From assembly GCA_963514095.1 (NCBI GenBank), contig OY741266.1, positions 1,195,501 through 1,259,500 of the forward strand: DNA of 64,000 nucleotides, given 5' to 3'. The notes beneath the pieces were generated by a model. It was not told the DNA's origin. It worked only from the letters and a program-made list of their open reading frames with translations, and did no database searches. Both the position numbers and the translations under genes were made by a program. The first letter of the stretch is position 1. Every line of letters starts with the position of its first letter. Positions 10,173 to 22,900 of this stretch are shown one piece after another. This DNA comes from Eutrigla gurnardus (lineage: Eukaryota; Chordata; Actinopteri; Perciformes; Triglidae).

Positions 10173-11150
10173 CTCGCTAACCCACTAAACTGGCTTCGCA
10201 GTACACAGGACAGAGGAAAGATGAACGTTAGCGGAGCCGTAAGCTACGGCCGATGACGCCGCTGCGTGAATGACTCCTGACACTTAAACCTAACTTGCTT
10301 CTGTAATGCTAACTCTAACATGTCAAACTGTATGATGTGTTTGAGGACTAATTTATCTAACTAACCAGCATACGGTAGCACCCGAAATGGTAAACACAGC
10401 CGATAAACAACCAAACAAAAAATACAGCTGAATGCATTTACTTTCTGTCACTGAAAACAGGTTTCAGACCTGATTTAGCGTCACGATTCATGCTAAACAG
10501 TCATTCATAATTCTGGAATATGACTTATGTAAAAGATTCACAAGAAATGAGTACTTTTTACTTACATTTGAACTGCCAGAGGCCATCTTTCGTCTCCGCC
10601 GTCCGGAGGAGGGGAGACACTCACGTGATTGGCTGTAAAGGAGGGAGACATCTGATTGGCTACAGACAACCTCCTCTTAGAAAAAACGCATTTGTGGATC
10701 AGAGTCACGTCAGGGGAGTCTTAAAAGTTTCACACACAAATGCAGGGAGGTTTACAAATTAAAAGCACTTTGTAAATACAGGTCCAACAGTTCATATATG
10801 AATGTAACAAGCCCCAAATGCGTATTTGATGAAGATTGCAAATACTTTAACATTCATGTATTTGTGATTTTTTTTTAGATTTGTGTGTGCATTGGAAATA
10901 TGTTTATGAATCTTGTTTTTTATATGTGAATATTTTTTACTTACATATGAAATGAAACATATTTGTGTGTGCATTGAAAATGTATTTGTGTTTTGAGTCA
11001 CATGTATATACAAATCCCCAAATACATTTGTAAATCTTTTTTGTGCATTTATGAATTTCTGTGTGCATTTATGAATTATGAGACTGTTCTAGCTCCATAA
11101 ACCTCAGCCCTTGTGAAAGAACCCTATTGGAACCCTTATTTCTAAGAGAG

Positions 11151-14100
11151 TATGGAGTTAGATTTGTGTCTTTATTACATGCGAGAAAATAAATGATCTG
11201 AGAGAAGAAAAAAAATGTTTGAGAGAAAAAATTATCACACTGATAGCAAAAAAGCATTTGATGAGAGAAAAAAATATATTTGAGAGAAAAAGTTTTCATA
11301 CCAATAGCAAAAGATAATATTTGAGACTAAAAAAAGTTTTGAGAGAAAGTATTTTCTCATAGAACATAAAAAAATATAATTTTTTTTAAATTATTTCTGA
11401 GAAAAAAAAAATCTCTCTCAAAATATTTTTTTTGCTATCAGTGTGAACACATTTTCTCTCAAAAGTTTTTCTTCTCGCTCTCAAAACCTTTGCTCTCGAA
11501 GCAATTTCTTGCTCTCGTGTCAGGATTTTGCTCTCGTGTCAGGATTTTGCTCTGGCCGTGAAAATGATGTCAGGGGCGGGGCCACGTTCCTATTGGCCGG
11601 TCGGGTGAGCCCCGTCTTGGGAGTCGAACTGAGTCATTACGCCATTGTCGATTCACAGGCTGTGTTCGAAATGCCATACTAACGCACTGCCTACTACATA
11701 CTCAACGTGTATGTACTGCATACTGCCTACTAAATGAACGTTTGAGTATGCTGCTGTTCACATGGAAGTTTACACATATCATACTACATTTTTTTTTGTT
11801 TTTTAACTTTATTGACATCTCGTCCTCATCTTCTCTCACGTAACTGAATCGATTACATTAGCGGTTCTAGCTCCCGTTTAATGGAAAGTACTTATCAAAA
11901 TATAAAGCATGATTATTATTACACTTAATTAAATATTTCTAAATATTTCAAATTACAATTTTCAAATGTTTTCTACAGTTTATATGCGCGTTCCCACGCT
12001 TTCCCTCTTTCTTCCTCTTACCTGAGTAGCTTCTTCACTCTATACCTCTGACCACGGAACACCAGCAACCTTCACCGCGGAGACGACGGAGGCAATCTGC
12101 CCGTCGGAGGAGCTACATTATTCACATACATGGAATTTGGATTTCCCTCTGAAGTAAGTAATATGACTTATCTGGTTTAAATACGTTCCTTTATTATTTG
12201 ATTATCAATAGATGTGCATATGCATGCATAAACAAATGTAGGCTACATGTAGGCTAATATAAGTGGTTTTAATAAGACGGCCGTACTGCAGGTCAATCCT
12301 CATGTTCCCCCGATGGGCCTCTACTTCGGGAAGGGGATTTAAGGAAGGACTTCTGTCTTTCAAGGCGTTCCACGGAGAACCTCGTCCACTGCTTACTAAC
12401 AGAACAGATGGGTTCCATGTCCATAGTTCCACGGTGGTGATGGAGGTGACAGCGACGAAGCCAACGAGCCACTCCAGCAGTCCTGGGACATCCTCAGAGA
12501 CTCCAGCAGTCCTGGGACATCCTCAGAGGCTCGTAGCTGCAGTGTCTGCTCCAAATGTCCAGATCCCTGTGTTGCAGGAACATGATTATTGTTGAGGTTT
12601 TATTTGTGTTTATCAGTAGTGCAGTTTATAAGTAATACCACACAGTAGTTCTTACAGACAAATGTTTCCTGTTAAATGTTTTACGATTATGAGGTTGTGT
12701 ACAAATCTAAATAATAAATATCTGAATATATATATGATTGTTGACTCGTGTTTTGGCCTACAGGTCTATTTCCCTCCTGCTCTTGAGGAGAGACCCTGCT
12801 GCAGTGGTTGGCATCATGGCTGAGGAGATGGGGTGTAGTGGGGTAATAGCAGGTCTTTGCTCCATCACCTCATCCATGACCATAAACACTTCCAGTGTGC
12901 AGCAGTGACCTCTCCTCCCTCAGTGCTGACACCGTCAGTTCCTATAAACAACATATACATACATACAAACACTTATCGTAATCATTGTTTAGATCAACTA
13001 TTCACCACTAGTCGTATATTATTATATTGACAGTAATACTGTTCCACATGGGATAAACTTAATGGACTCTGATGTTTTAACACATTGTAGATATTACCCA
13101 GCACTGACTTTGCCTGATTATTAATAAGAAAGACAACTTCATTCATGTTCAACAGAACGTTTCAGGTAGACATCTCAGGAGAGCAGTACATCTCCCATCT
13201 ATATACGCTGGTGTTCAACCTTATATCATTGAGTAGCTTAATATGCAACAGTAGTAGTAAGCCCTGCATATGAGAATTATAACATTTAACACCACATTTT
13301 TTAAGTGAAGCCTCTCAGAGCAGCATTCCTCCTGCCGGTGAACGTCTCCTCATCGTTCCCTCCACCGGATGAGGCGCTCGGTGCCTGCATCCGTCCCTTT
13401 AACGAACGGTGCACCGCGTTATTTACCGCCGTTAGTAAATATATAACCACGGTTTAACATAAGCACTATATTCTTAGTTAACGTCGGTAAAAACGGCACA
13501 TTTGCCGCTTCGGTTACGCTCGCTAACCTCTATGGTAAATTACCGTCTGTAGGCTAGCCGGCTGGCAGGACCTTCGATTCGTAACGTTAACGTACAATTC
13601 CAACAACAATAAAGTAACGTTCATTATCAATACGATTTAAAAGTCAGCTGGAAACATAAAAATCGTGTTACAGTATACTTACATGTGTACGCGGTTTGTG
13701 TCGGGCTGTCGCCAGAATCACCGCAATCGTCTGCCATTATCCAAAACTTTTCAGAAGTCAGACGAGCCGCAATGCATTTTGGGGAAGTTAAGTAGATCTC
13801 CCAAGACTCCCAAGACGGGGCTCACCCGACCGGCCAATAGGAACGTGGCCCCGCCCCTGACATCATTTTCACGGCCAGAGCAAAATCCTGACACGAGAGC
13901 AAAATCCTGACACGAGAGCAAGAAATTGCTTCGAGAGCAAAGGTTTTGAGAGCGAGAAGAAAAACGTTTTGAGAGAAAATGTGTTCACACTGATAGCAAA
14001 AAAACAATATTTTGAGAGAGATTTTTTTTTTTCAGAAATAATTTTAAAAATGTATATTTTTTTATGTTCTATGAGAAAATACTTTCTCTCAAAACCTTCT

Positions 14101-14281
14101 TTAGTCTCAAATATTATTATCTTTTGCTATTGGTATGAAAACTTTTTCTCTCAAATATATTTTTTTCTCTCATCAAATGCTTTTTTGCTACCAGTGTGAT
14201 AATTTTTTCTCTCAAACATTTTTTTTTCTCTCAGATCATTTATTTTCTCGCATGTATTAAAGACACAAATCTAACTCCATA
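11151..14281. mobile_element. element B: second long-inverted-repeat transposon
   Basis: The left end TATGGAGTTAGATTTGTGTC (11151) is the reverse complement of the sequence ending at 14281. Arms run about 11151-11617 and 13813-14281. They are rich in CTCTCAAA/TTTGAGAG motifs, then carry a CpG-rich block (GGCGGGGCCACGTTCCTATTGG, with the CCAAT-box sequence in reverse). The TATGGAG start matches elements A and C, so all three are probably one superfamily with a TA target. The 2.2-kb centre has no transposase; a 110-codon ORF (12263-12595) is unrecognised. Confidence 0.75.
11618..13812. other. unpaired centre of element B
   Basis: Contains a common fish repeat (GTGTTCGAAATGCCATACTA, 11660-11790), two CpG-rich patches (12000-12130, 13310-13560) and the short unrecognised ORF 12263-12595. 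ATGGAATTTGGATTTCCCTC at 12130 runs into GAAGTAAGTA, resembling another short exon with a donor. No confident gene. Confidence 0.4.
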
Positions 14282-14640
14282 CAGCGGGAGCCGGTCGGAT
14301 TTCTCTTTTAATTGTGTTTCCTGTTTTTTTTTCTTTTTTTGTATTTTTCATTTATTTTTTGCAGTGCTTCATCCTTATGTGAATGAGTTCGATGTCTCCC
14401 TTGGTTTGAAAAAAAAAAAAAATAGTCGAAGAGCAAATGTAGGCTACACATAATGAGCGTGGAGATCTAAACTGGAATCTAGTCAGAGGGCTGCGCATCC
14501 ACTTCAACGATAAAAATAGTTCCTCTCGTCGACACGTGGGCACGCATGTGAGTTGGTCATGTGCGCTCAACACAACAACAACAACAAAGGCGTTCAGCCA
14601 ATCAGATTTCATCACCAGCCTCACCCAGTCTGGCTCGCGC
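14282..14640. other. gap between element B and the asb5-like first exon
   Basis: T-rich and A-rich runs (14320-14420), then about 180 bp of mixed sequence leading to the first exon. No gene seen. Confidence 0.4.
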
Positions 14641-14699
14641 TCAGCTGCTGCAGGCAGTGTTATTTGAGCGCTAAGAGCGTGAGGTCCAGCCTTGGGAAG
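14530..14699 (+). promoter_or_regulatory. probable promoter and 5' UTR of the asb5-like gene
   Basis: Lies immediately 5' of the ATG at 14700. It has an E-box CACGTG at 14533-14538 and CAGCTG at 14642-14647, a site type bound by myogenic bHLH factors. ASB5 is known as a muscle-expressed gene, so this fits, but the link is inference. No TATA box is evident. Confidence 0.35.
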
Positions 14700-17600
14700 A
14701 TGCCAGAGGTTCCGTCCGGAGCTCCGGAAATTCCACGGAAAAGAAGAGCTGAGCCCGGGCCGCTAACCGAGCTCGTCCAGGAGAGGAAGAAGGCCTGCTG
14801 GGGAATTCTGACGAGCCAAGGTCGGTACATGCTCAGGGTGTTTATGTTGTTGTTGGGAACAGGTGTTTAGCTGATCCAGGGGGTGATTAAACCTTCAAAT
14901 GCAGTTGTGCAAAAAGACAAATTGTAGCATAAATAATGTGACAATTTAAGGTTCGACATTGGATTGTTGTCAACCCTGTTAAGCTTTTATGAACCACTTC
15001 TAATATATCATGTATGCCATTACTGTATAACAGCAAGTGGAAGATTTTTGTGTGTGTCATTTTCTGAAAAAAGTGGGGAGGAGTCAGCATTTTTTTATTG
15101 CACTTGCATCGATATTAGAAGTGGAGGTTTTCATGGTGACTTGACACATTTTAACATACTCATAATTGACATTATGTAACATAATAATTATTACATACAA
15201 ATGGTGTCCTTAAATTTTAAGTAAATGTGCATAAACCACTGACCCTGACAGAATGTCTATATGACAACAAATAAACAGTTATACTGTAAATGTGGGTGTG
15301 TGCAGTGCTTATGTCAAATAATGACATGTTATCATGCATTTGAATTATGTTATTATGTTGTTAGGAAAAGTCTTGGCCTGAATCGGCTAGTAGTTATTAT
15401 TAGTATTTGCAGAGGCTCTCCGTGTTCAGTGTAGCCGGTAAGGTGATCTTCCAGTCTGACAGACTCTACAAGCAGGAGGTATAGAGGTCCCTTCCCGTCC
15501 ATTTCATTCAAAATGTCATGTCTACCAGTTGCTGGGTGTGCCATGGGAAGACGGAGATATGGGTAGATGTGGGTATGTAGATAACACTGTGTGTTCTTGG
15601 GGGGTGTATACTGAGTTGCAGTATTGATGGCACGGCTGTTGAGAAAAAGCTCACTCACACTAAATATAGGGAGGGAGATACAGGAAGCAATGCTGAGAAT
15701 CAGTCCTGAAAAGTGAGGACAATGCTGAAGTGCCTTACATTTATTTGCATTTTCTCTAGGCTACTTACCATTAGGGGGCGACTCCTGGTTGCAAAAATAA
15801 TCTGATTGCATGGAAGTCTGTGAGAAAATTACTAGGGTTGTCCCGATCACGTTTTTTTGCTCCCGATCCGATCCCGATCGTTTGAGTTTGAGTATCTGCC
15901 GATCCCGATATTTCCCGATCCGATCACTTTTTTTTTCTCAAGATACAATTCCGATCATTCCCGATAATTTTTCCCGATCATATACATTTTGGCAATGCAT
16001 TAAGAAAAAAAATGAATAAAACTAGGGATGCTCCGATCAGCATTTTTGGGGGCCGATCCAAGAATCACAGAAATCATAAATCGGCCGATCACCAATCACC
16101 AATCACAGAATGGATGGGAGAATAATAATAATAATAATAATAATAATAGAGCCGTTTTATGACTGAACATACTGTCGATGACTGTGTAGGACACAGCAGG
16201 ATTCTGGGTCGGGCTTGGGCTTCAGACTCACGGTGTGAGCGGACCGGAGCGGAACCGGACCGGTACTTCGCTCCGCTCTCTGCAAAATCCGCTGCCTGCT
16301 AGTGGCCACTTGCTCGTTCAGCTACGCTCGTTTTGACTACAAACATGTGCGCACACCGGAGCGGAACGGGACGGGAACCGGAGCGTACTTTAATAATAAA
16401 AATGCCGCTGTGTGCTTCCACTGCCCGCTAGCTCAGCTCCACTCGGGTGGCTGTAATTAAGCTGACGAACGGCTGACGTTCTTGCATGTGATGTTGATAC
16501 TTCACCTGCGCGGCTCGCGAAGTTGCGCACGTTGTATTTTGGAACAATCCCAGCGGAGCAGCGCTCTGATCGACAGACACGGGACGAGCCGACTGTGCGC
16601 ACGAGGGTGGCTGATAAAAGCCCACCACACGTCACTAGCGTTGTTTACGCTGGAACTTTGACAGGCCACCGGCCACGAAATTCCCACCTGCGTCAGGCGC
16701 AGAAAAACAGTCTCGGGTAATTAAAATATATTAATATGCGATCGGCTTTTCTGATCGGCACTTTGACCGATCACCGATCAACCTGTTTAGGGTCCATATC
16801 CATATCGATCGGAGCATACCTAAAAATTACCCTACTTCTTACTAGGGGTGGGGAAAAATCGATTCTTAGATGCATCGCGATGCAGACTTGGACGATCCTG
16901 AATTGATTCACAACTGTCAAAAATCGATTATTTTTATTCCGTATTGATTATGGAACACAAAAGGAGGAACTCAGAAATGCAGCACCCGGACAGTCTCTGG
17001 TTTTACTCCTAGTTTGTTTGGTCTCTCTATGGAACATAATATACTCCCATGGCTCCGGGAGACCACAGCTACGCTCTGATGTGTTGAAATGCAGCTGCAT
17101 TGATTATTGCATTTAAATATTTGTGTATAGGCTACAGTTCACTCAGGGATATGCTCATCACCTGTAACAGGAGGACTTTGTGTTCATAGAAAGTCATATC
17201 TACTTATGACAAAGAAAAGCCTTTTCTTTAATAAAATATTACAGAAGGCAATTATGCTGCCCCTGTTGATTTTTTTAAATGATTATCACTAAAGTAGGAA
17301 GTGACTAGCAAACTCTGAGTATGCTTTTGTGATTGTAGGTCGCTACCATGGCATCGATAACACCACCTCACTACTGTCGCTACCACGTTACCAATATAAT
17401 TAGTTACTTAGGTAGGTTTGCACCTTTGCTGAGTTTGACCCCAGGATCATTTGTGTTCGTTCGCGTCACCTGGGCTTCCACGTAGACACTATCATCAACC
17501 ATGACTAAAATAACCACTATTACTGCTTTGTACATGTTGTGGGACTTACAGATACACCTGGTAATCAAACACCGTCCTGTCGGAGTTCACAACATCACCC

Positions 17601-19899
17601 AGAGGTGCTCAGTGAATTTCACCAAGCTGTATTCACTGTATCTAGCAAGGCACATGTCTGCTGGTTTACCGCTGGACTGAACCCAAAACAGACAATTTTG
17701 CCATTTACAAGCCAGTAAGGTTGCTGCTCGGGGTGCTGCTCTGCTGCTTGTGTTAATCAGATCCACCTGTTCTTCCACAGTCCAAATATGGTCCCTTCCC
17801 TTCAGTGGTTGAAGAAATTCCAAGACAGCAAGGGCAAAAATGTTGAACTCAAGGCTTCAAAACTTAAGTCTACAAACCAACAGGTTTATGTCACAATGAC
17901 CACTTCCACTTCTGGTATACCGGTAGAGTCTATGCCTCCACCTGACTTTTCTGACCATGTGAGTGTGTTTCCTATGGTGTGGATGAAGCATTATCTTGTT
18001 AAATATTACTCATTTAGTGTGTCTCTATACTTTGTAACATTATCTACACCAGTGATAGTCATTACAGCAGAAACTCACCTCAGTGAGTCTGCAATGTGTC
18101 ATAAGTCTGTTTACTTTATCCAGAAGTGTCCTGCTATAAAAATGGCCACCACTCTGACCATTCTGCCATATTGATTTGAATGAGAATGTTCGTTGTACTA
18201 ATTTATTTCAATGAAGATAGTAAAAAAAATGTTCCTTGTGTCCAGGGTCCTGGGCGGATCGCTCCCCTCTCCATGAAGCAGCTTCTCAGGGTCGATTGCT
18301 TGCCCTGCGCACTCTACTGGCCCAGGCAATGTCCTTACACACACACATATACAGAGGACATTTGGCAGGGATTAGTTTTTACATCTGGAATTTGATGTAG
18401 TCGTAAGACATCTTAGATCCAGAATGCTCAGTTTACTTCAGCCAAATCCAAGGTGAAATCTATCTGCTTCATTTGCTTGTAGTTGAATAGAGTCATTGTT
18501 TGAATGTTACATTTTAGGCTGTAAAGCTATCATTTACTCAGAATTTATTCAAAATAGAAATACTGACTCTAAGACGCGAAATAGAAAGACTGTTTCAAAC
18601 AAGCCAGTGTGCTTCCTATAGTCATGATGCTGTGTGCTTTGTTTTTTTTAGGGATATCACGCTAACATTGTCACCATCGATCATGTGACCCCTCTCCATG
18701 AAGCCTGCCTGTCAGGACACGTGGCCTGTGTCAGAGCATTAATAAATGCTGGAGCTAATGTAAGTATCCTTCTTCTCATCACATCCATTATATTAATTTC
18801 ACCATGTGTCCACTAGGGTTGTGAAGACAGACAATGATCTCAGGGATCGATGATGGTCAATGCGATTGCCAATAGTCGATTGCCAATATCAAGATGATAT
18901 CTGGCTCGTTTTCCCATGATGCATACAATATTTGTTATTATTATTACCCGTCTGTTTCACAGCAGCATGCCCCACATATAACTGTTATTTGCCACAACAT
19001 GCACCTGCACACACACCCATGCTCTGGACATAAATAACTTATAACTAATAACTAGGGCTTGCGTGCAATCGCCCATTCCTCTCTCTCTGTCTCACAAACA
19101 CACACACACACAAACACACACAGCGAGTGGTGCTCTGTAATGATCTCCCCCAAAAGTCAGGGTTTATCAAAAAATATATTTGTCTGTTCTCCTGCATGTA
19201 ACTGTATTAATGAGGCGGTCTATCAGTCAGTTTGTGATCTTGCCTGATTCAGAGATAGATAGATTCCCATCACTCGCTACGGTGGGGAAATAAAATCAAT
19301 GAATCAATACATAGGCCTACAAACACTGTTGTTTTCTTCCCATTCTTGTTACTAAACTCTGAACTTGGACCACAATGCAAGATTCAGACACAGGAGGGTA
19401 GATATAGTAAGAATATTTAATGTTCTGAATAATGTTATTGTTCCAGATTATGTGGGTGGATGAATGAATTACAGTCTCTAGTGCAGAGCAGAGTGAGTGA
19501 GAGCAGGCAGGTCGCTGACAGAGAATGGACCACTGAATTCTCTGAGCCACACTGAAATTGAAGTTATTTTTGTAAAGTAATGTGGCTTAATGAACCTGAC
19601 AATGTTTTCTTGGTACTGTAGCTCTATAATCTGGCACTCAAATACTATGACACAACAACAACTTCGACAGGTACAGTGGCTGAGGACGAACACAAGGCAT
19701 ACTCTCACTTTACCTTATTGCTCCCAGCACAATATCAATACATTATAAAGTGGAGCTGAGGACGAAGATTTTTTTCTTCTTCTGATAGTAGCAGTGTGAC
19801 TGATGCAGTCAACACTGTGTCCTCTGTCCAAAGATCCATCAAAGTCAAAAGAAAACGGTTTAAAATCTTGTGATTTATTATTATTTTTATTATTATTAC

Positions 19900-19950
<51 letters not shown>

Positions 19951-22900
19951 ACATGTAGGCTAGACAACACATAGGATAAGTTGATTTAATTTACCCATTC
20001 ACATTTTTAAGAAATTAAACCCACTGATTAAGCTAAAAGTGTTATTTTTTTAAAGGTTTTAAAGGCATCTGGATATTAAGAACATAACAGAGCACAGAAC
20101 GCATTGACTTTGTAATTTCTGACATCTATTTGTGTATGTGTTAGTTGATGTAGTGACTGTTTTGTATTTCTCTCATTTACCTGTGTTGCTAGGTGAATGC
20201 TGCTACCATCGATGGCGTCACTCCTCTGTACAACTGTACTGCGTCTGGGAGTGTGGGTTGTATGGAGCTACTGCTGCAGAATGGAGCACACACACACACA
20301 AAACACACGCACTTCCCCTCGGCTCTGCACGAAGCCTGCAAGAGAGGTAAATACACAGTTTCAATTCAGTTTATTTGTATCGCCCAAAATCACAGAGTTG
20401 ACCAGTAGAGAGAATGCATTTTTAGTTGACCAGTAGAGAGAATGCAAGTTTAAGGCACTGTAGAATTTACTTTACTAATTTACTTACTTTTCAGAACCTG
20501 ACATTGCTGCCTAGGTACTGCTCGATAAAATATGATAAAACGTTATAAATCCCGAAGAAAATTCTTATTCCAGAGATTGATCGAAGTAATAATTAATTAA
20601 TCTAAATTGTGTAAGATTTCACATCAGTGAAAATACACAGTAAGAGTAATAAAAATGGAAATGGAGGGTATTATGAGGGGAGGTTCTGAGTGAGAGGCGA
20701 GGCCTTCACTATAAAGCCTACCCTTGCGCCCTGCCTGACGACGCTTTTTCTGGACGCCTGCTTAATGCGTCTTTGCTACCGGTTCACTCCTGAGTCTGGC
20801 TTCCGCTGCCTCTGGCACGCCTCGTGTTTTTGAAATTATGTGAGCCTAGTCATTGTTAAACCCCACCTTTTATGTTCAATAAATACCCCTAGACCTTGAG
20901 TTTTTGCTGCGTCCTATATGTTCGGGTTCCACTCGTAACATTAATTGGTTAATTGGGGGCTCGTCTGGGATAACTAGCGTCTGAGACTTTTGTAGTTTTT
21001 GAACAATACAGCTATTTTGCGGGACTAGTAAAAAAAAAAGCGACGACTTTCGTGAGTATTCTCCATTCTAGTTAGCACCCTAGGAAGATAACCATTTTGT
21101 TGTTTTGTGATTTAATTTTGGTGGTAACCTTTAGTCGATACGTTCAGGTTTTGCGATTGACTGCTTGTGGTCGTTTGTGGAGCTTACGAGCCTGCACGCC
21201 GGGTAAGGGAACCACTTAAGATAGATAGAGAGGTAAATAGGGTTGTTTTCGTTCTTTTCCCTCTTTGTGAAGTTTTGAATTAATTTACGGGTGTTTTTGT
21301 ACCTCAAATGAATTGCCCATTTCGTTTTTCCAGTCGTTGTTGTGGAAGTAATCAGCACTTGATGCGCTTAGTTAATTGCCAGATTCAAATTTTATGCTGG
21401 TATTTTTTGCTGTATTTTCTGAGTGGACCCGTGGTCATTTTTGCAAATTTTACATGACCACTCATGACTGTAACTGCAGAGCCATAGTTACTCAATTGTT
21501 ATCCTTTGAGATTTTTTGTTTCATCTAAATTATCCCTCATTGTGCAAAATGTCTTTGGTGGATGATTTTGTTGAAACTCCCCCCGTGGATATTCTTGCGC
21601 AGTGTACAAAAAAACAACTAATCAATTTGCCTGGTATTTGTGAGATAAAAATATCCTCAGCTGAAAAGCGTCGTCAGGCAGGGCGCAAGGGTAGGCTTTA
21701 TAGTGAAGGCCTCGCCTCTCACTCAGGACCTCAACCTCAACAGTGACTGCAACCAGCAGGGGTAGCCAAAGCCACCGCCATGGCAAAACCAGCAACAAGT
21801 CGGCTGGGATGAATTCGCAACGAAATAAGCTTCTTTTTTTTTTTCAAAATTAGTGATTTTTGTTTTTTTTTGCAGAATGTGCAAGTTGAGATCATGAAGA
21901 AGCCACTCCATGTTTCAGATAACAGTATTGGTTGCCTTAAAAGTATACATTTTGTATTTGTAGTTTTGGAAAAAATCTGCTGTTGTCTGTGTCTTTCCTG
22001 GGGCGTGTACGGCGATGCAGTTAAAGTGATGGTTCGGAGTAAAATGCACCCGAGGTAATTTCCACCATGACATCCAGCTAGGGTTGCACGGTATACCGGT
22101 ACTAATTTGGTACCGGGGTACTGAGGCATTTAAAACGGTACTATATTGCATTTGGACGGGACCGGTACTTGCAGCGCCGCCGGCAGCGCCCGCAACAGCG
22201 CGGCAAACTCGCCACGTGACATCACCGCGTTGTAACTACAGCTGAGAGGACGAGGAGCGACCGGCAGCTTGGGGAGATAAAAGGAAAAAGCAAGCAAGCC
22301 GGAGGAAACCGCTAGCAAGTTAGCGAGCAGCTTAGACTGCAACAAACGGAGCAGGACGAAAGCTTGGAGAGAGCGCGAGAGAGCAACAGCGAGAGAAGCA
22401 CGGAGAGGAGAATGGCTGCTGCAACCATCACCACGCCGCAACTTGCGGACAAACCAGCGCCGCGAAGTGCGATATGGCCGTACTTTAGCTTAAAACAAAT
22501 GCGCAAAGCGAGGCAGTTAACACCGATGCACCACTGTGTAAACGGTGTTTAAAACATGCCTGGCTAACGGCGGAAACACCTCCGACTTAGCCAAACACTT
22601 AAAGGACAAGCACCCAGACCTGCACACTGAGCTCAGGGAACGACAGGTCATTTACTCAGGAAGAAAAGCCACATTCAGTGCTAAAAGCAAGCGCCACCGC
22701 CCTTCACTCTTAACAAAAGTAGCTCTGGAAGAAAAAAAAAAGAGCTGGTTTATTTATATTATTATATTTTATATTATATTATTGTATTCATATTTTAACA
22801 TTTTTAAAATTGTGTGCATTAGAAAAGCTTGTCTTTGTGGTATTTTATTTTATTTGCTGATTAATATGTTATTGTTCTAAGATTTTCAATTAAAATAAAG

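Larger units (their letters stand above)
4888..11099. mobile_element. element A: long-inverted-repeat transposon, split by a hAT insertion
   Basis: Ends are TATGGAGCTAGAACAGTCTC at 4888 and its reverse complement ending at 11099. The arms (4888-5572 and about 10415-11099, roughly 685 bp) are almost identical; ORFs on opposite strands in the two arms translate nearly the same. Flanks are AACCTC on both sides (4882-4887, 11100-11105); alternatively the outermost TA is a 2-bp duplication. Inside the arms, at 5401-5421, ATGGCCTCTGGCAGTTCAAAT runs straight into a consensus donor GTAAGT, preceded by CpG-rich sequence, resembling a host first exon. The hAT at 6101-10172 sits in the unpaired centre. 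No transposase of its own is visible. Confidence 0.8.

Noticed and set aside
12263..12595. 110-codon ORF in the centre of element B
   Set aside because: No domain, splice or homology signal; kept only as an observation.
17788..18174. 128-codon ORF considered as an upstream asb5 exon
   Set aside because: Its donor would be phase 0, which breaks the SWADRSP frame; the exon at 14700-14820 fits in phase and context.
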